Assembly (NCBI GenBank): GCA_050184225.1
Contig: JBFXAN010000021.1
Span: 1 to 58,616, forward strand
Length of the DNA stretch: 58,616 nt
Direction of reading: 5' to 3'
Origin: JBFXAN01 sp050184225
GTDB lineage: Bacteria; Chloroflexota; Dehalococcoidia; CAUJGQ01
The position numbers were made by a program, and so were the translations under genes. How positions within the stretch are numbered: position 1 is the stretch's first letter; every line of letters starts with the position of its first letter. The notes under the pieces are model-generated. The model was given only the letters and a program-made list of their open reading frames with translations. It was not told the origin of the DNA and did not search any database. This document shows, piece after piece, positions 7,470-16,133 of the stretch.

Positions 7470-8765
7470 ATGCCTGCTACTGTTGTGATCGGTGGTCAGT
7501 GGGGAGATGAAGGGAAGGGGCGCGTCGTCGACCTGCTCGCGCGCGGGGCGACCGTCGTCGCCCGCTACTCTGCCGGCAACAACGCCGGCCATACGATCAT
7601 CAACGAACGCGGCCTCTTCGCCCTCCACGTCGTCCCCGCCGGCATCTTCTACGAAGACAAGACCTGCGTCATCGGCAACGGCGTCGTCATCGACCCCGCC
7701 GTCCTCCTCGCCGAGATCGAATCCCTCCGCAGCCGCGGTGTCTCCACTGAGCGGCTCAAGGTCTCCGACCGTGCCCACGTGATCATGCCCTGGCACCCGC
7801 TGATCGACCGCGCCGACGAGGCGATGCGCGGCCCCCTCGCGATCGGCACCACCGGCCGCGGCGTCGGTCCCGCCTTCACCGACAAGGTCGGCCGCAGCGG
7901 CATCCGCATGGCCGACCTGCTCGACGCCGTCTCCTTCCCCGAACGCCTCCGGCGCGTGCTCGACTACAAGAACGAAGTCTTAGAAAAGCTCTACGGCATC
8001 CCGCCGCTCGATTTCGACACGATCCACACCCAGTACCGCGAGTTCGGCGAGCGCCTCGCCCCCTATGTCACCGACACCTCGATCCTCGTCCAGGCGGCGC
8101 TCGATCGGGGCGAGCAGGTGCTGCTCGAAGGTGCGCAGGGCGCCCTGCTCGACGTCGACTTCGGCACCTACGAATACGTCACCTCCTCCGTCCCCTCCTC
8201 CTCGGCGGCCGGCGCCGCCCTCGGCGTCGGCATCGGCCCGAACGAGATCAACCGCGTCGTCGGCATCTACAAGGCCTACAACACCCGCGTCGGCAACGGC
8301 CCGATGCCCACCGAGCTGCTGGACGAGGTCGGCGAGCGCCTGCGCAACACCGGCGAGCGCCCCGAATACGGCACCACCACCGGCCGGCCCCGCCGCTGCG
8401 GTTGGTTCGACGCCGTCGCCGCCCGCTACACCGCCCGGCTCAACGGCGTCACCAACGCCGTCGTCACCCGACTCGACGTGCTCGACGCCTTCCCCACGAT
8501 CGAGATCTGCACCGCCTACCAGGCCGACGGCGCCGTCCTCGATGGCTTCCCCGCCAGCGCCCGCGTCCTCGCCCGCGCGACGCCAGTCAACGAAGAACAC
8601 GCCGGCTGGCAGACCCCGACGAGCGAGGCCCGTCGCTGGGAGGATCTACCCGTCCAGGCCCAGGCGTTCGTCCGCCGGATCGAAGACCTGCTCGGCGCCC
8701 CCGTCGACCTCGTCTCCGTCGGCCCCGAGCGCGACCAGGCGATCCAGGTCCGCCCGATCTTCTGA
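7470..8765 (+). CDS. purA: Adenylosuccinate synthetase
   Basis: A full-length 431-residue enzyme that joins IMP and aspartate using GTP, the first step from IMP to AMP. The N-terminal P-loop-like GGQWGDEGKGRVVDLLA, NNAGHT, GTTGRGVGPAFTDKVGR, LLEGAQGALLDVDFGTYEYV and TTTGRPRRCGWFDAV blocks are all present and in order. The C-terminal GPERDQAIQVRPIF is typical. The last 44 coding bases recur exactly at 9591-9634 beyond the BrnTA module, so this 3' end is duplicated; the present stop is TGA while the second copy ends in TAG. Confidence 0.98.
   Translation: MPATVVIGGQWGDEGKGRVVDLLARGATVVARYSAGNNAGHTIINERGLFALHVVPAGIFYEDKTCVIGNGVVIDPAVLLAEIESLRSRGVSTERLKVSDRAHVIMPWHPLIDRADEAMRGPLAIGTTGRGVGPAFTDKVGRSGIRMADLLDAVSFPERLRRVLDYKNEVLEKLYGIPPLDFDTIHTQYREFGERLAPYVTDTSILVQAALDRGEQVLLEGAQGALLDVDFGTYEYVTSSVPSSSAAGAALGVGIGPNEINRVVGIYKAYNTRVGNGPMPTELLDEVGERLRNTGERPEYGTTTGRPRRCGWFDAVAARYTARLNGVTNAVVTRLDVLDAFPTIEICTAYQADGAVLDGFPASARVLARATPVNEEHAGWQTPTSEARRWEDLPVQAQAFVRRIEDLLGAPVDLVSVGPERDQAIQVRPIF
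8720..8763 (+). repeat. 44-bp direct repeat, left copy (purA 3' end)
   Basis: Bases 8720-8763 are identical to 9591-9634. The left copy is the functional end of purA. The two copies bound the BrnT/BrnA genes with a period of 871 bases, resembling attL/attR of an element integrated in the 3' end of a housekeeping gene. No integrase is present. Confidence 0.9.
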
Positions 8766-8812
8766 CGGTCGCCTGGCGCTGATGTGGGCTGAAGAAGCTG
8801 CCGCTCCGTCCA

Positions 8813-8852
8813 TTGGCGCCAACTGGCCGATGACGTATACAATCTGTATACG
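8813..8852 (+). promoter_or_regulatory. Promoter and operator palindrome of brnTA
   Basis: TTGGCG (8813-8818) and TATACA (8836-8841) are separated by 17 bases and give a sigma-70-type promoter. A perfect inverted repeat, CGTATAC (8834-8840), AATCT, GTATACG (8846-8852), overlaps the -10 box. BrnA-type antitoxins repress their own promoter, so this is the likely operator; that step is inference. Confidence 0.65.
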
Positions 8853-8878
8853 CGACTGCTACCAACGCGGAGTTGCCG

Positions 8879-9160
8879 ATGCCGCGAATCGAAGCACTCG
8901 AGATTGATGACCACATCCTGGACAAGATCGAGAGCAAGCACGGCGTCGAGTTCTTTGAAGTCGAGGAAGCGTGCTACTCCGACGAGCGTCACATCCGGCG
9001 CGGACGGGAAGGACTCTATCAACTCTTTGGACAGACTGACGATGGTCGCTACCTCTTCGTGGTGCTTGCGGATCGAGGCAGCGGTGTCTGGAAGGTGGCA
9101 ACCGCACGAGCGATGACGGAACGTGAGCGACGGCTCTATTGGCAAGTGCGAGGGAAGTGA
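8879..9160 (+). CDS. brnT: BrnT family ribonuclease toxin
   Basis: A 93-residue RelE-fold protein with the BrnT signature: HGVEFFEVEEACYSDERHIR near the N-terminus, LYQLFGQTDDGRYLFVVLAD in the core, and the ending ARAMTERERRLYW typical of the family. BrnT cleaves RNA and halts growth until bound by BrnA. The ATG at 8879 is preferred to an in-frame TTG six bases earlier. As usual the toxin precedes the antitoxin. The gene sits inside the purA-repeat cassette and looks intact. Confidence 0.82.
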   Translation: MPRIEALEIDDHILDKIESKHGVEFFEVEEACYSDERHIRRGREGLYQLFGQTDDGRYLFVVLADRGSGVWKVATARAMTERERRLYWQVRGK

Positions 9161-9573
9161 TGCACGACAGCGACAACGCAGTCGAGCGGTACGAGGCTGG
9201 CGATACCTGGAACGATGATGATGAAGTCGTCGAGGTTGAGGTGAAGCAACCGCTCGACAAGGTGATTCCTATCCGCCTACCAGGTGCGAAATGGGAAGCG
9301 CTCCGTCGGGAAGCTCAGGAACTCGGCATCGGACCAACAACACTGGCTCGTATGTGGTTACTGGAACGCCTACGGAACGTGCCGGCGGTTCAAGGTCAGG
9401 GATCGAGTTCGTCCGCGACAGCGAAACCTCGACCGGCGGGACGGCACACGCAGGATAGGGTGATCAGGAACCAAGCATCTGCTGATCGCAGTGGTCGATC
9501 TGCCTCACGTGCATCAGATGTCACATCGCAACTGCCGCGTCCTGCCGCGAAGAGGGGGCGCAAGCCCAAGTAA
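9160..9573 (+). CDS. brnA: BrnA-like antitoxin with basic tail
   Basis: A 137-residue protein. The core VIPIRLPGAKWEALRREAQE then LGIGPTTLARMWLLERLR is a ribbon-helix-helix/CopG-type DNA-binding domain as in BrnA. It begins in a TGATG overlap with the toxin stop. It is longer than usual BrnA; the extra 60 residues are Ser/Arg-rich and low-complexity, ending in KRGRKPK, an AT-hook-like basic motif. The acidic N-terminus would contact BrnT. Gene symbol assigned by family resemblance and operon order only. Confidence 0.72.
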   Translation: MHDSDNAVERYEAGDTWNDDDEVVEVEVKQPLDKVIPIRLPGAKWEALRREAQELGIGPTTLARMWLLERLRNVPAVQGQGSSSSATAKPRPAGRHTQDRVIRNQASADRSGRSASRASDVTSQLPRPAAKRGRKPK

Positions 9574-9590
9574 GGGATAACCCAACCCGC

Positions 9591-9634
9591 CGGCCCCGAG
9601 CGCGACCAGGCGATCCAGGTCCGCCCGATCTTCT
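9591..9634 (+). repeat. 44-bp direct repeat, right copy (vestigial purA 3' end)
   Basis: Exact copy of the last 44 bases of purA before the stop, followed here by TAG and, 45 bases later, by a strong hairpin. This looks like the ancestral purA end and terminator, displaced by insertion of the BrnTA cassette. Confidence 0.9.
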
Positions 9635-9679
9635 AGCCCGAACACTTCACCACCACAGATCGCGAAGCATTCACACACG

Positions 9680-9735
9680 ACGAATCAACCAGAGCATCGA
9701 CGGGAACTTGCCCGTCGATGCTCTGGTTGATTCGT
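9680..9735. terminator. Bidirectional terminator hairpin
   Basis: Perfect 25-base inverted repeat (9680-9704 and 9711-9735) with a six-base loop AACTTG. It separates the plus-strand purA/brnTA unit from the convergent LPXTG gene and would stop transcripts from both sides. Confidence 0.85.
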
Positions 9736-9768
9736 ATTACGCGACGTGAGGTGCCGGACGCCCTGCTC

Positions 9769-10545
9769 CTACGAGCGGGAGCGCCGGGAGGTCCGCAGCA
9801 CGAGGCCCGCGCCCGCGATGCCGAACAACGCCAATGCGCCACCGGCGAACAGCCAGCCGGTCGTCAGGCTCGTGTCACCCTGCAGTCCAGTACCGGTGCG
9901 TGGCAGTGCCGCCGGTGCCGCTGCCGGGCGCTGCGCCGCTGGGGCCGCCGCTGCCGGAGCCGCCGCCGGACGCTGTGCCGAAGGAGCCGCCGGCGCCGCC
10001 GGGCGCTGCGCTGCCGGCGTACCGGACGGACGCTGCGGAGATACCGTCGCCGTCGGCGGCCGCGGTGTCGCGGTCGGGGCTGCCGTCGGCGCCGGGGTTG
10101 AGGTCGGCGCGGCCGTGGGCGCCGGTGTCGTCGTCGGGCGCGGTGTCGCGGTCGGCGCCGGGGTCGCTGTGGCCGTCGGCTGCGTTCCGCCGCCGCCAAC
10201 CGTCAGGTTGAGCTGTTGATACCCACCGTCACGGTACGTCGCGGTCTGAGCGGCGGCCTGGCCCCCGACCTCGAACGACACGGTGCTCTGACCGCTGCGG
10301 CCGCAGTTCGGATTGATCGTCACGCCGGGAACGTCGATCACATAGGCGCCCCCGCTCGTCACCGTCGTGGTGCCGCATTCGGTCTCGCCGATCATCGCGG
10401 TCACGGTCGTGCCGCTCGACGCCGCCTGACCGTTCACCGTCACGGTGCCGAAAAAGCGGTTCGGTGGGAATTGCTGCGCCGCCGCCGTGCCCGCGACGAA
10501 CACACCGGCGAGCAGCGCCGCCGCCAGAGCGATCCTTCGTACCAT
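9769..10545 (-). CDS. LPXTG-anchored surface protein with Pro-rich stalk
   Basis: A 258-residue exported protein. Residues 1-23 are a signal peptide (ALAAALLAGVFVAGTAAA). A small beta domain with two Cys (ETECGTTTV, NPNCGRSG) follows. Residues about 118-210 are a Pro/Thr/Ala stalk, first of 'TPAPTAAPT' units and then of 'AQRPAAAPA' units. The C-terminus has LPRTG, a hydrophobic helix (WLFAGGALALFGIAGAGLVL) and a basic tail (RTSRRSRS), the complete sortase-sorting signal. It would be linked to the cell wall of a single-membrane envelope. No sortase gene is in the window. A convergent terminator bounds its 3' end. Confidence 0.82.
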   Translation of the reverse strand: MVRRIALAAALLAGVFVAGTAAAQQFPPNRFFGTVTVNGQAASSGTTVTAMIGETECGTTTVTSGGAYVIDVPGVTINPNCGRSGQSTVSFEVGGQAAAQTATYRDGGYQQLNLTVGGGGTQPTATATPAPTATPRPTTTPAPTAAPTSTPAPTAAPTATPRPPTATVSPQRPSGTPAAQRPAAPAAPSAQRPAAAPAAAAPAAQRPAAAPAALPRTGTGLQGDTSLTTGWLFAGGALALFGIAGAGLVLRTSRRSRS

Positions 10546-10716
10546 GGCATCCTCCTACGTGGACATACACGACCGAGGATACTCAGGTCCGGCCGTGGCC
10601 ACAAAGCTCATTATGACGAGGGTACGAACTAAGGGCACCACCGAGGAAGAGCGCAGTCGAACATAACGCGCCTCGAGACACGTTGCCGAGGCTCAGCCCC
10701 CGACGCCACGCCCGAG

Positions 10717-12126
10717 TCAGAACCGAGGGTCGATCGGCGTGCAGGCGCCGAAATGCGTCTCGATCACCTCGCCCGCGTCGAGACACACGTCCTCCCGATA
10801 GCGGCGGGAGATGATCTGCACCCCCATCGGCAGACCCTCCACCGGCGCGACCGGCACCGCCAGTCCCGGCAGCCCCAGTACCGGCGGCACGAACTGCAGT
10901 CTGAGCGCATCCAACATCCGCGCCGCCCCCGCGTCGTCCTCGACATCCGCGTTCACCGGCAGCGCCACCTCCCCCGATGCCGGCATCACGATCACCGGAT
11001 GCGTCTCCATGAACAAACCCCACGCCCGTAGGATCGTGTCACGCTCCGCCAGCGCGGCGAGGTACCCCGGCAGATCGGCGCCGCCCTTCAACTCCCACCA
11101 GGCGTTGATGAACCGCTCGATCCCTGGATCGCCGGCATCCTTCAGCAGCGGCCGCAGCGACAGATTCAGGTCGGACATACCGATCGGATGCCACAGCTCC
11201 GCCACGCGGGCGAGATCGGGCGGCGCGATCTCCTCCACTTGGTACCCCGCCGCCGCCAGGCACGCCCCCGCCGCGCGCACCGCCGCCACCGCCGCCGGAT
11301 CGAGCGCGATCCCCTCAACCGCTGTCACCAGCGCCGCCCGGATCGGCCGCGGCAGCGGCTCCCCCACCAGTGGCGTCGGCGTCCACAGCGGATCGCGCGG
11401 GTCGCGCGCCGCCATCACCGCGAGCGCCAGCCGCACATCACGCACGCTCCGCGCCAGCGGACCGTTGACCGACATCAACTGTCCGGACATCCGCCGCGCC
11501 GCCGTCGCCGTCCCGTTGAACGCCGCCACCCGCCCGAAACTGGGACGCAGCCCGACCACCCCGTTGCAGTACGCCGGCCACCGGATCGAGCCGCCGATGT
11601 CATTCCCTTGTGCGATCACCCCGATCCCCACCGCCAGCGACGCGCCGGCGCCGCCGCTCGACCCGCCGCAGGTGACCGCGCGGTCCCAGGGATTCAGCGT
11701 CAGACCGTGGAGGACGTTTTCCGTCATCCCCCGCATCGAGAACGCGGGCGTGTTCGTCCGCCCGATCACGATCGCCCCGGCCCGCCGCAGGCTGCCGATC
11801 TGGGGACTGTCTTCGCTGGCGATCAGATCCTTGAACATCGCTACACCGTTGTCGGTCGGGCAGCCCGCCTGATCGGAATTGACCTTCGTCGTCACCGGCA
11901 GCCCGTGCAGCGGACCGAGCGCCTCACCGGCGAGCCGCGCCCGGTCGGCGGCGTCCGCCTCGGCCATCGCCTGCTCGTCCAGCGTCCGCACCACGGCGTT
12001 GATTGTGGGATTGACCGCGTGGAGCCGCGCCAGGTGCGCCTCCACCGCCTCCCGGGCCGAGACCTTGCCCGCCCGAATCAACCCCGCGAGCGCCACCCCA
12101 TCGAGCCGCCACAATTCGCCGGACAT
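10717..12126 (-). CDS. Amidase signature family protein
   Basis: A 469-residue amidase. The catalytic Lys lies in HGLPVTTKVNSDQAG, the Ser-rich motif in CGGSSGGAGASLAVG, and the nucleophile loop in GNDIGGSIRWPAYCNGVVGL, giving the Ser-cisSer-Lys triad. It hydrolyses a carboxamide in the cytoplasm. It is not GatA: the C-terminal half differs and no GatB/GatC genes are nearby. A 21-residue-spaced RBS is not obvious, but the MSGELWRLDGVALAGLIRAG start is typical. Substrate unknown. Confidence 0.92.
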   Translation of the reverse strand: MSGELWRLDGVALAGLIRAGKVSAREAVEAHLARLHAVNPTINAVVRTLDEQAMAEADAADRARLAGEALGPLHGLPVTTKVNSDQAGCPTDNGVAMFKDLIASEDSPQIGSLRRAGAIVIGRTNTPAFSMRGMTENVLHGLTLNPWDRAVTCGGSSGGAGASLAVGIGVIAQGNDIGGSIRWPAYCNGVVGLRPSFGRVAAFNGTATAARRMSGQLMSVNGPLARSVRDVRLALAVMAARDPRDPLWTPTPLVGEPLPRPIRAALVTAVEGIALDPAAVAAVRAAGACLAAAGYQVEEIAPPDLARVAELWHPIGMSDLNLSLRPLLKDAGDPGIERFINAWWELKGGADLPGYLAALAERDTILRAWGLFMETHPVIVMPASGEVALPVNADVEDDAGAARMLDALRLQFVPPVLGLPGLAVPVAPVEGLPMGVQIISRRYREDVCLDAGEVIETHFGACTPIDPRF

Positions 12127-12738
12127 CTGCTGCCCCTCCTGCCGGATTCGCCGTCGAGCATAACGGATCGATCACCACGAAGGCACCAAGATCCATGTGG
12201 TCTTGGTGCCTTCGTGGTGAGGTTCCCGTGTTCGAGGTGTCGCACGCGGCACAGGAGCGGCGGAGGACGAATACGCGCCACGCCGCCGCTGCCGTGCCTG
12301 GCAGGAGGATTCGCCGTCAATCAATCAAGTCATCGCAATCAAACGAGCAGTGAGGCCACTCTGTGCCCCCGCAGAGTGGCCGCCACAATCGCCGATCGCG
12401 CCGTCGTTTCCTCCGCGCGACAATCGACGACTTCAGATTCGCTCCATCGACGATGTCTGCCTATCCTCCCTCGGCGGATAGACATAATACTGACCAGTCA
12501 GATTGAGCCGCTCCACCGACAACTCGGTATGGTGCGGCGTCGGTCGGTGGTCAGCCGCCTTTTCGCGGCTGGCAAGACCACGACACGAGCGCTCGACGCC
12601 GTCAATGCGGGGCATGCGTGCGGCTCGCCGGGCCGTAGCATGTCCGGCCGGTCCCGAAGCAATCGCCTGAGCGGCTCCCGAACCCTCGCCAAACAGCCTG
12701 GGCAACGGTATCCTGCCACCATCGCAGGAGAGGAGGTC
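12127..12738. other. Long divergent intergenic region
   Basis: Between the divergent amidase and secreted hydrolase genes. It holds the hairpin at 12172-12220 described separately. The rest has no frame resembling a protein. It should contain both promoters, but I cannot place convincing boxes. Confidence 0.4.
12172..12220. repeat. 20-bp inverted repeat element
   Basis: Perfect arms 12172-12191 and 12201-12220 around a nine-base loop. The word GGCACCAAGA recurs in the hairpin-like element at 29822-29885, and similar 'CAAAGACGCCAGGA' wording occurs at 37238-37305, suggesting one family of small hairpin repeats. Confidence 0.75.
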
Positions 12739-14082
12739 ATGGTCCGACCACCACACTCGCTCGCCCGCCTTCCGATGCTTTTCCTCCTCCTCGTCGCGGC
12801 CGCCATCACGACCGCACGCCCGATCGCGGTCGAGGCGCGGTCGCCGTCCAGATCCCAGGCCATCCCGCCGCCCTCACCCCAGGCGCCCCCACTGATCACC
12901 ACCCTCGTGGTTCTCGCGACCGGGATCGACGCGCGTCAGAGCCGCACCCAGCACGCCGATCCCTATCGCGAAACCTACCGGACGTTCGAAGCAACCCTGC
13001 ACCAGCCCGAGCTCGATTGCCCGGCGCCAACGTCCGGTGCCGCCACCCTCCCCGATAGCCCGGCCGGCCCGATCGCCGTCACGCCGCCCTTCGACCACAC
13101 CCACGGACCGCTCGTGCTCTGTGGTACGCCGGGAGTGGCCTGGCTCCCCTACTCCTACGCGGGCGTCTTCGATGGCCCCGGCGCCGTCGCCAGCTACTTC
13201 GGCGACACCACGGGACAGGCGCTCGCGACCTCCGTCGCCCAGCTGGAGGCGGTCGTCCGGCTCGCCCTGCGCTTCACACCGCCCGATGTCCGCATCATCG
13301 TCATCGGCCACAGCCTCGGTGGCGCGATCGGCTCGCTCTGGGGGGCAGACCATCCCACCGCCACGATCGTCACCCTGGACGCGCCCGTGAACGGCATCTG
13401 GGTCGCGGACGCCTCCCACGAGACGACACGGGACGCGCTGTCGCTGTACTGCGAGCGCTCGGTCGGCGGGCTCCTCCAGAGCAGCCAGCGGCCCGGTTGC
13501 CGGCTGCTGCCGGAGTTGCCCGCGCTCTACAGCGCCGTCGCCGACGACCTGCGACAGCCACAAACGCGGCTGCGCCTGGGCGGCGCCAACACGATCAACT
13601 TCGCCAATCCCGCCGACGTCGCCGTGCCGGCCTGGTACGCGCTGAACCCAGCGAGCGGACGGCGTCATCTCTATCCGGTCGACCGCTGCCTGCCCCTGCA
13701 GCGCGGCGCCTCGGTGGATCAATGGCAACTGATCGAGGATTTCGAAACCCACCATGCCTGTATCCTCGAGGCCGCGGCGCCGGAGGTCGGCGCCATCGTT
13801 GCCGGCCGTGGTTCGACCAACGGCGATCATCCCGCATCGAACATCCGCCTCCTGGTCCGAACCGATGATGACACGACGGCGGGCGATACGATCACGGTCC
13901 GGCACGGCGACGCGGTCGTCGCTTCCGGACACAGGGACGCCGGCACGGAGGAGCTATCCTTGGACGTGCCCTGGACCGACCTGATCGTCGAGGCGACGCT
14001 GGACGGCGCCCCGCAGCAAATCGGCGTCTTACCCGTGCAGCCGGGGGCCGACGTGACCGTGTCCTTCGCCGAGGCGCGCTGA
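12739..14082 (+). CDS. Secreted alpha/beta-hydrolase (lipase-like)
   Basis: A 447-residue protein. Residues 1-35 form a signal peptide (LPMLFLLLVAAAITTARPIA). The nucleophile elbow is RIIVIGHSLGGAIGSLWGA (Ser of GHSLGG), followed by ATIVTLDAPVNG. A C-terminal region of about 120 residues (VRTDDDTTAGDTITVRHGDA, DVPWTDLIVEATLDG) looks like a beta-sandwich accessory domain. The reading frame is open far upstream, but the ATG at 12739 follows GGAGAGGAGG and begins the signal peptide, so it is the true start. Probably an extracellular esterase or lipase; substrate unknown. Confidence 0.85.
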   Translation: MVRPPHSLARLPMLFLLLVAAAITTARPIAVEARSPSRSQAIPPPSPQAPPLITTLVVLATGIDARQSRTQHADPYRETYRTFEATLHQPELDCPAPTSGAATLPDSPAGPIAVTPPFDHTHGPLVLCGTPGVAWLPYSYAGVFDGPGAVASYFGDTTGQALATSVAQLEAVVRLALRFTPPDVRIIVIGHSLGGAIGSLWGADHPTATIVTLDAPVNGIWVADASHETTRDALSLYCERSVGGLLQSSQRPGCRLLPELPALYSAVADDLRQPQTRLRLGGANTINFANPADVAVPAWYALNPASGRRHLYPVDRCLPLQRGASVDQWQLIEDFETHHACILEAAAPEVGAIVAGRGSTNGDHPASNIRLLVRTDDDTTAGDTITVRHGDAVVASGHRDAGTEELSLDVPWTDLIVEATLDGAPQQIGVLPVQPGADVTVSFAEAR

Positions 14083-14096
14083 CCATCCCCGGACCA

Positions 14097-15581
14097 CTAT
14101 CGGACCGCGCGTTCACCGGCGCCGTCGAAGTAGGTCCAGGGTCTCGATGGCCGGCTCTTGAGGTAGCCCCGCTGCCAGTCGAACTGCGGGTGAAGACGCA
14201 GAAATTCATCCGCATCGAACGGCGCGCCGTCGGCACGGCCAAACCGTCCCCACATGCTGAGCGTGCGCGCCGCCTCGGCGGTCGTCACCTTGCCGTCCAC
14301 CGAGCCCGCCGGGTAGAAGGGAACGTCCCACGGGTAAAACGTGTCGCTCAGATACTGCATCGGGTCTTCGTCATAATGGGCGCTGATCGTGCGCGACGAC
14401 GGGTTGATGTAGCCCAGATAGGGGTCGAAGGTGTCGGCGAGCATCGTCTGTCCGATCTCCGCGTCGATCCGGCCGTGATACTGGGTTAACAGTTGCGGCC
14501 AGCGCACCCGCCGCGCGCCCGTCTGCCGGCGGATGTCGTCGTACCCCACATCGGTGCTCTCCAGATTGCGGATGCGCGGGTCGGTAGGCGTGTTCGTGCC
14601 GAAGAACCAGCCATCCTGCTTCTTCTCGAACTTCTGGTAGATCAGCCCCTGCTCATAGTTGGCGATCTCGTTCGTCTTGATGTCGCCGAGCAACCACAAG
14701 TTCGCGTAGCCGCCGTTGTTCTGCACGTCGAGCATCTGCACCCATTCATCAATGCTCGTCGCGTACTGGCTGGCGACGCGGGCGCGCACGTACTCCGGCA
14801 CCTTCGTGGTGTCGTAGCCCTGAAAGCCGGCCATCGTCGTCTCGATCACGACCAGCCCGGCCCCCGTCACCCAGAAGTCGGTCATGCTCGCGATCCAGCC
14901 GGGGCTGGTCTGCATCACCATCCGCTGCCCCTGGTCGGGCGTGATATCCAGGATCACGTTCATGAACTGTCCCGCCCAGAACTCCGAGAACGTCTCGTGT
15001 CCGATCACGATCTGCCCGTCCGCCGTGGCGGAACCGGTGGCGATGAAGGCGCTGCAGTGGCTCTTGCGCGTACCGCTCGGCGCGGCGGCGGCGTACTGGG
15101 AGGCGACCGTCGGCCACCAGTACCCGGTCAGCTCCGTCCAGGCGTTCCAGCCGATCACATCGTCCAGGGTCGTCGGCACGCCCGCCTTGCTGTAGCCGGC
15201 CGCGAGTCCGGCCATCTCCTCGAGCAACTCCGGCGTGATCTTGTCCTTGTGCAACTCGACCGCCTTCTCCACGAAGAACGAATAGTCGAACCCGGTCGTC
15301 TCCAGCGTCATCGCGGAATAGACGCGGATCGCCTCGGCAAACTCCGCCGCCGTCAGATACCCGTGCTGAAAACCACGCTCAAACGGCGCGCCCTGAACAG
15401 TCACGTGCAGCCACCCATTCACCTCGCGACGATTGGCGCGCGCCAGCCACCCGCGTTCCTCGTCTGTGAGCGCCGGCTGCGCCGCCGCGTCCGCACGCGG
15501 CAGCTGCGACCCCACTCCGAGCACTCCGACGGGCAGAGCGGCGAACAGGGCCAGGATCGAGAAGAACCGGCGTCGATGCAT
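14097..15581 (-). CDS. Exported C45 / phospholipase B-like hydrolase
   Basis: A 494-residue protein with a signal peptide (RRRFFSILALFAALPVGVLG). APFERGFQHGYLTAAEFAEA and the central SHCSAFIATGSATADGQIVI with GHETF match the N-terminal-nucleophile family that includes acyl-CoA:6-APA acyltransferase-like peptidase C45 and phospholipase B. In that family the Cys before SAF becomes the nucleophile after autocleavage; here it would be the Cys of HCSAF. The ATG at 15581 (MHRRRFF) is chosen because the signal peptide begins there; a frame open to 15617 adds 12 residues. Likely an extracytoplasmic amidohydrolase. Confidence 0.8.
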   Translation of the reverse strand: MHRRRFFSILALFAALPVGVLGVGSQLPRADAAAQPALTDEERGWLARANRREVNGWLHVTVQGAPFERGFQHGYLTAAEFAEAIRVYSAMTLETTGFDYSFFVEKAVELHKDKITPELLEEMAGLAAGYSKAGVPTTLDDVIGWNAWTELTGYWWPTVASQYAAAAPSGTRKSHCSAFIATGSATADGQIVIGHETFSEFWAGQFMNVILDITPDQGQRMVMQTSPGWIASMTDFWVTGAGLVVIETTMAGFQGYDTTKVPEYVRARVASQYATSIDEWVQMLDVQNNGGYANLWLLGDIKTNEIANYEQGLIYQKFEKKQDGWFFGTNTPTDPRIRNLESTDVGYDDIRRQTGARRVRWPQLLTQYHGRIDAEIGQTMLADTFDPYLGYINPSSRTISAHYDEDPMQYLSDTFYPWDVPFYPAGSVDGKVTTAEAARTLSMWGRFGRADGAPFDADEFLRLHPQFDWQRGYLKSRPSRPWTYFDGAGERAVR

Positions 15582-15673
15582 GGCGATCAGCTCCTTGTGT
15601 GCGCAAAGTATACACATCCGTCATCATGCGGTTGCTCTCGCGCTCGTCTGACCAGAGCAATCACATCGTAGGT

Positions 15674-16129
15674 ATGCAGGACAGCGGCATGGAACGATCA
15701 CAACGCCCGGCGCACATCATCCAGCACTCGGAGGTGGCAGCGTGGCTGGCAGACTCGATCGTGAAGGTGACCACCGTTCACCGAACGACAGCCGAGTCCG
15801 CGGCGGCGATCCTGCGAGCAGGTGTACACATTGAGCACACCGCTGTGGATGTCGCATGGGGGCGCGGCTTTTACACCACGAATCGCCCGCAACGCCACGC
15901 CGGTGATACGAATGTGCGAGTTGCCGTTCGACTGAGACGACCGTTGGTAGTCGACGATCCGATCGAGGGGCAGGAGCAAATCGACACGCTGCTCCGGGAA
16001 GCAGGAAACGAGGATATTCGCGCAGTGCTCCAGGGAGCGGGGTATGATGGAGTTGTCGTCAGGTTCCTCGATGGAGAGATGTGGGCAGTCGCGCACAGCG
16101 ATGAGCAGGTGAAGGTAGTGCGAGGCTAG
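15674..16129 (+). CDS. ADP-ribosyltransferase-fold protein, possible toxin
   Basis: A 151-residue protein. VTTVHRTTAESAAAILRAGV, then WGRGFYTTNRP, then VRVAVRLRRPLVVDDP, and an end with GYDGVVVRFLDGEMWAVAHS DEQVKVV in that order. The His of VHRTT, the GxGFYTT block and the terminal GYDGVVV...EQVKVV pattern match ART-like domains found in phage MuF-type and DUF3990-like polymorphic toxins. No signal peptide. A small Cys-rich gene begins five bases after its stop. It could be a TA toxin or a phage-derived effector; activity is inferred. Start could also be the ATG at 15689. Confidence 0.6.
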   Translation: MQDSGMERSQRPAHIIQHSEVAAWLADSIVKVTTVHRTTAESAAAILRAGVHIEHTAVDVAWGRGFYTTNRPQRHAGDTNVRVAVRLRRPLVVDDPIEGQEQIDTLLREAGNEDIRAVLQGAGYDGVVVRFLDGEMWAVAHSDEQVKVVRG

Positions 16130-16133
16130 TGGT

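Noticed and set aside
11188..12738. Very long plus-strand open frame reading from 11188 into the secreted hydrolase
   Set aside because: The part before 12739 is antisense to the amidase, is Arg/His/Pro-rich and lacks family features; the signal peptide and ribosome-binding site fix the start at 12739.
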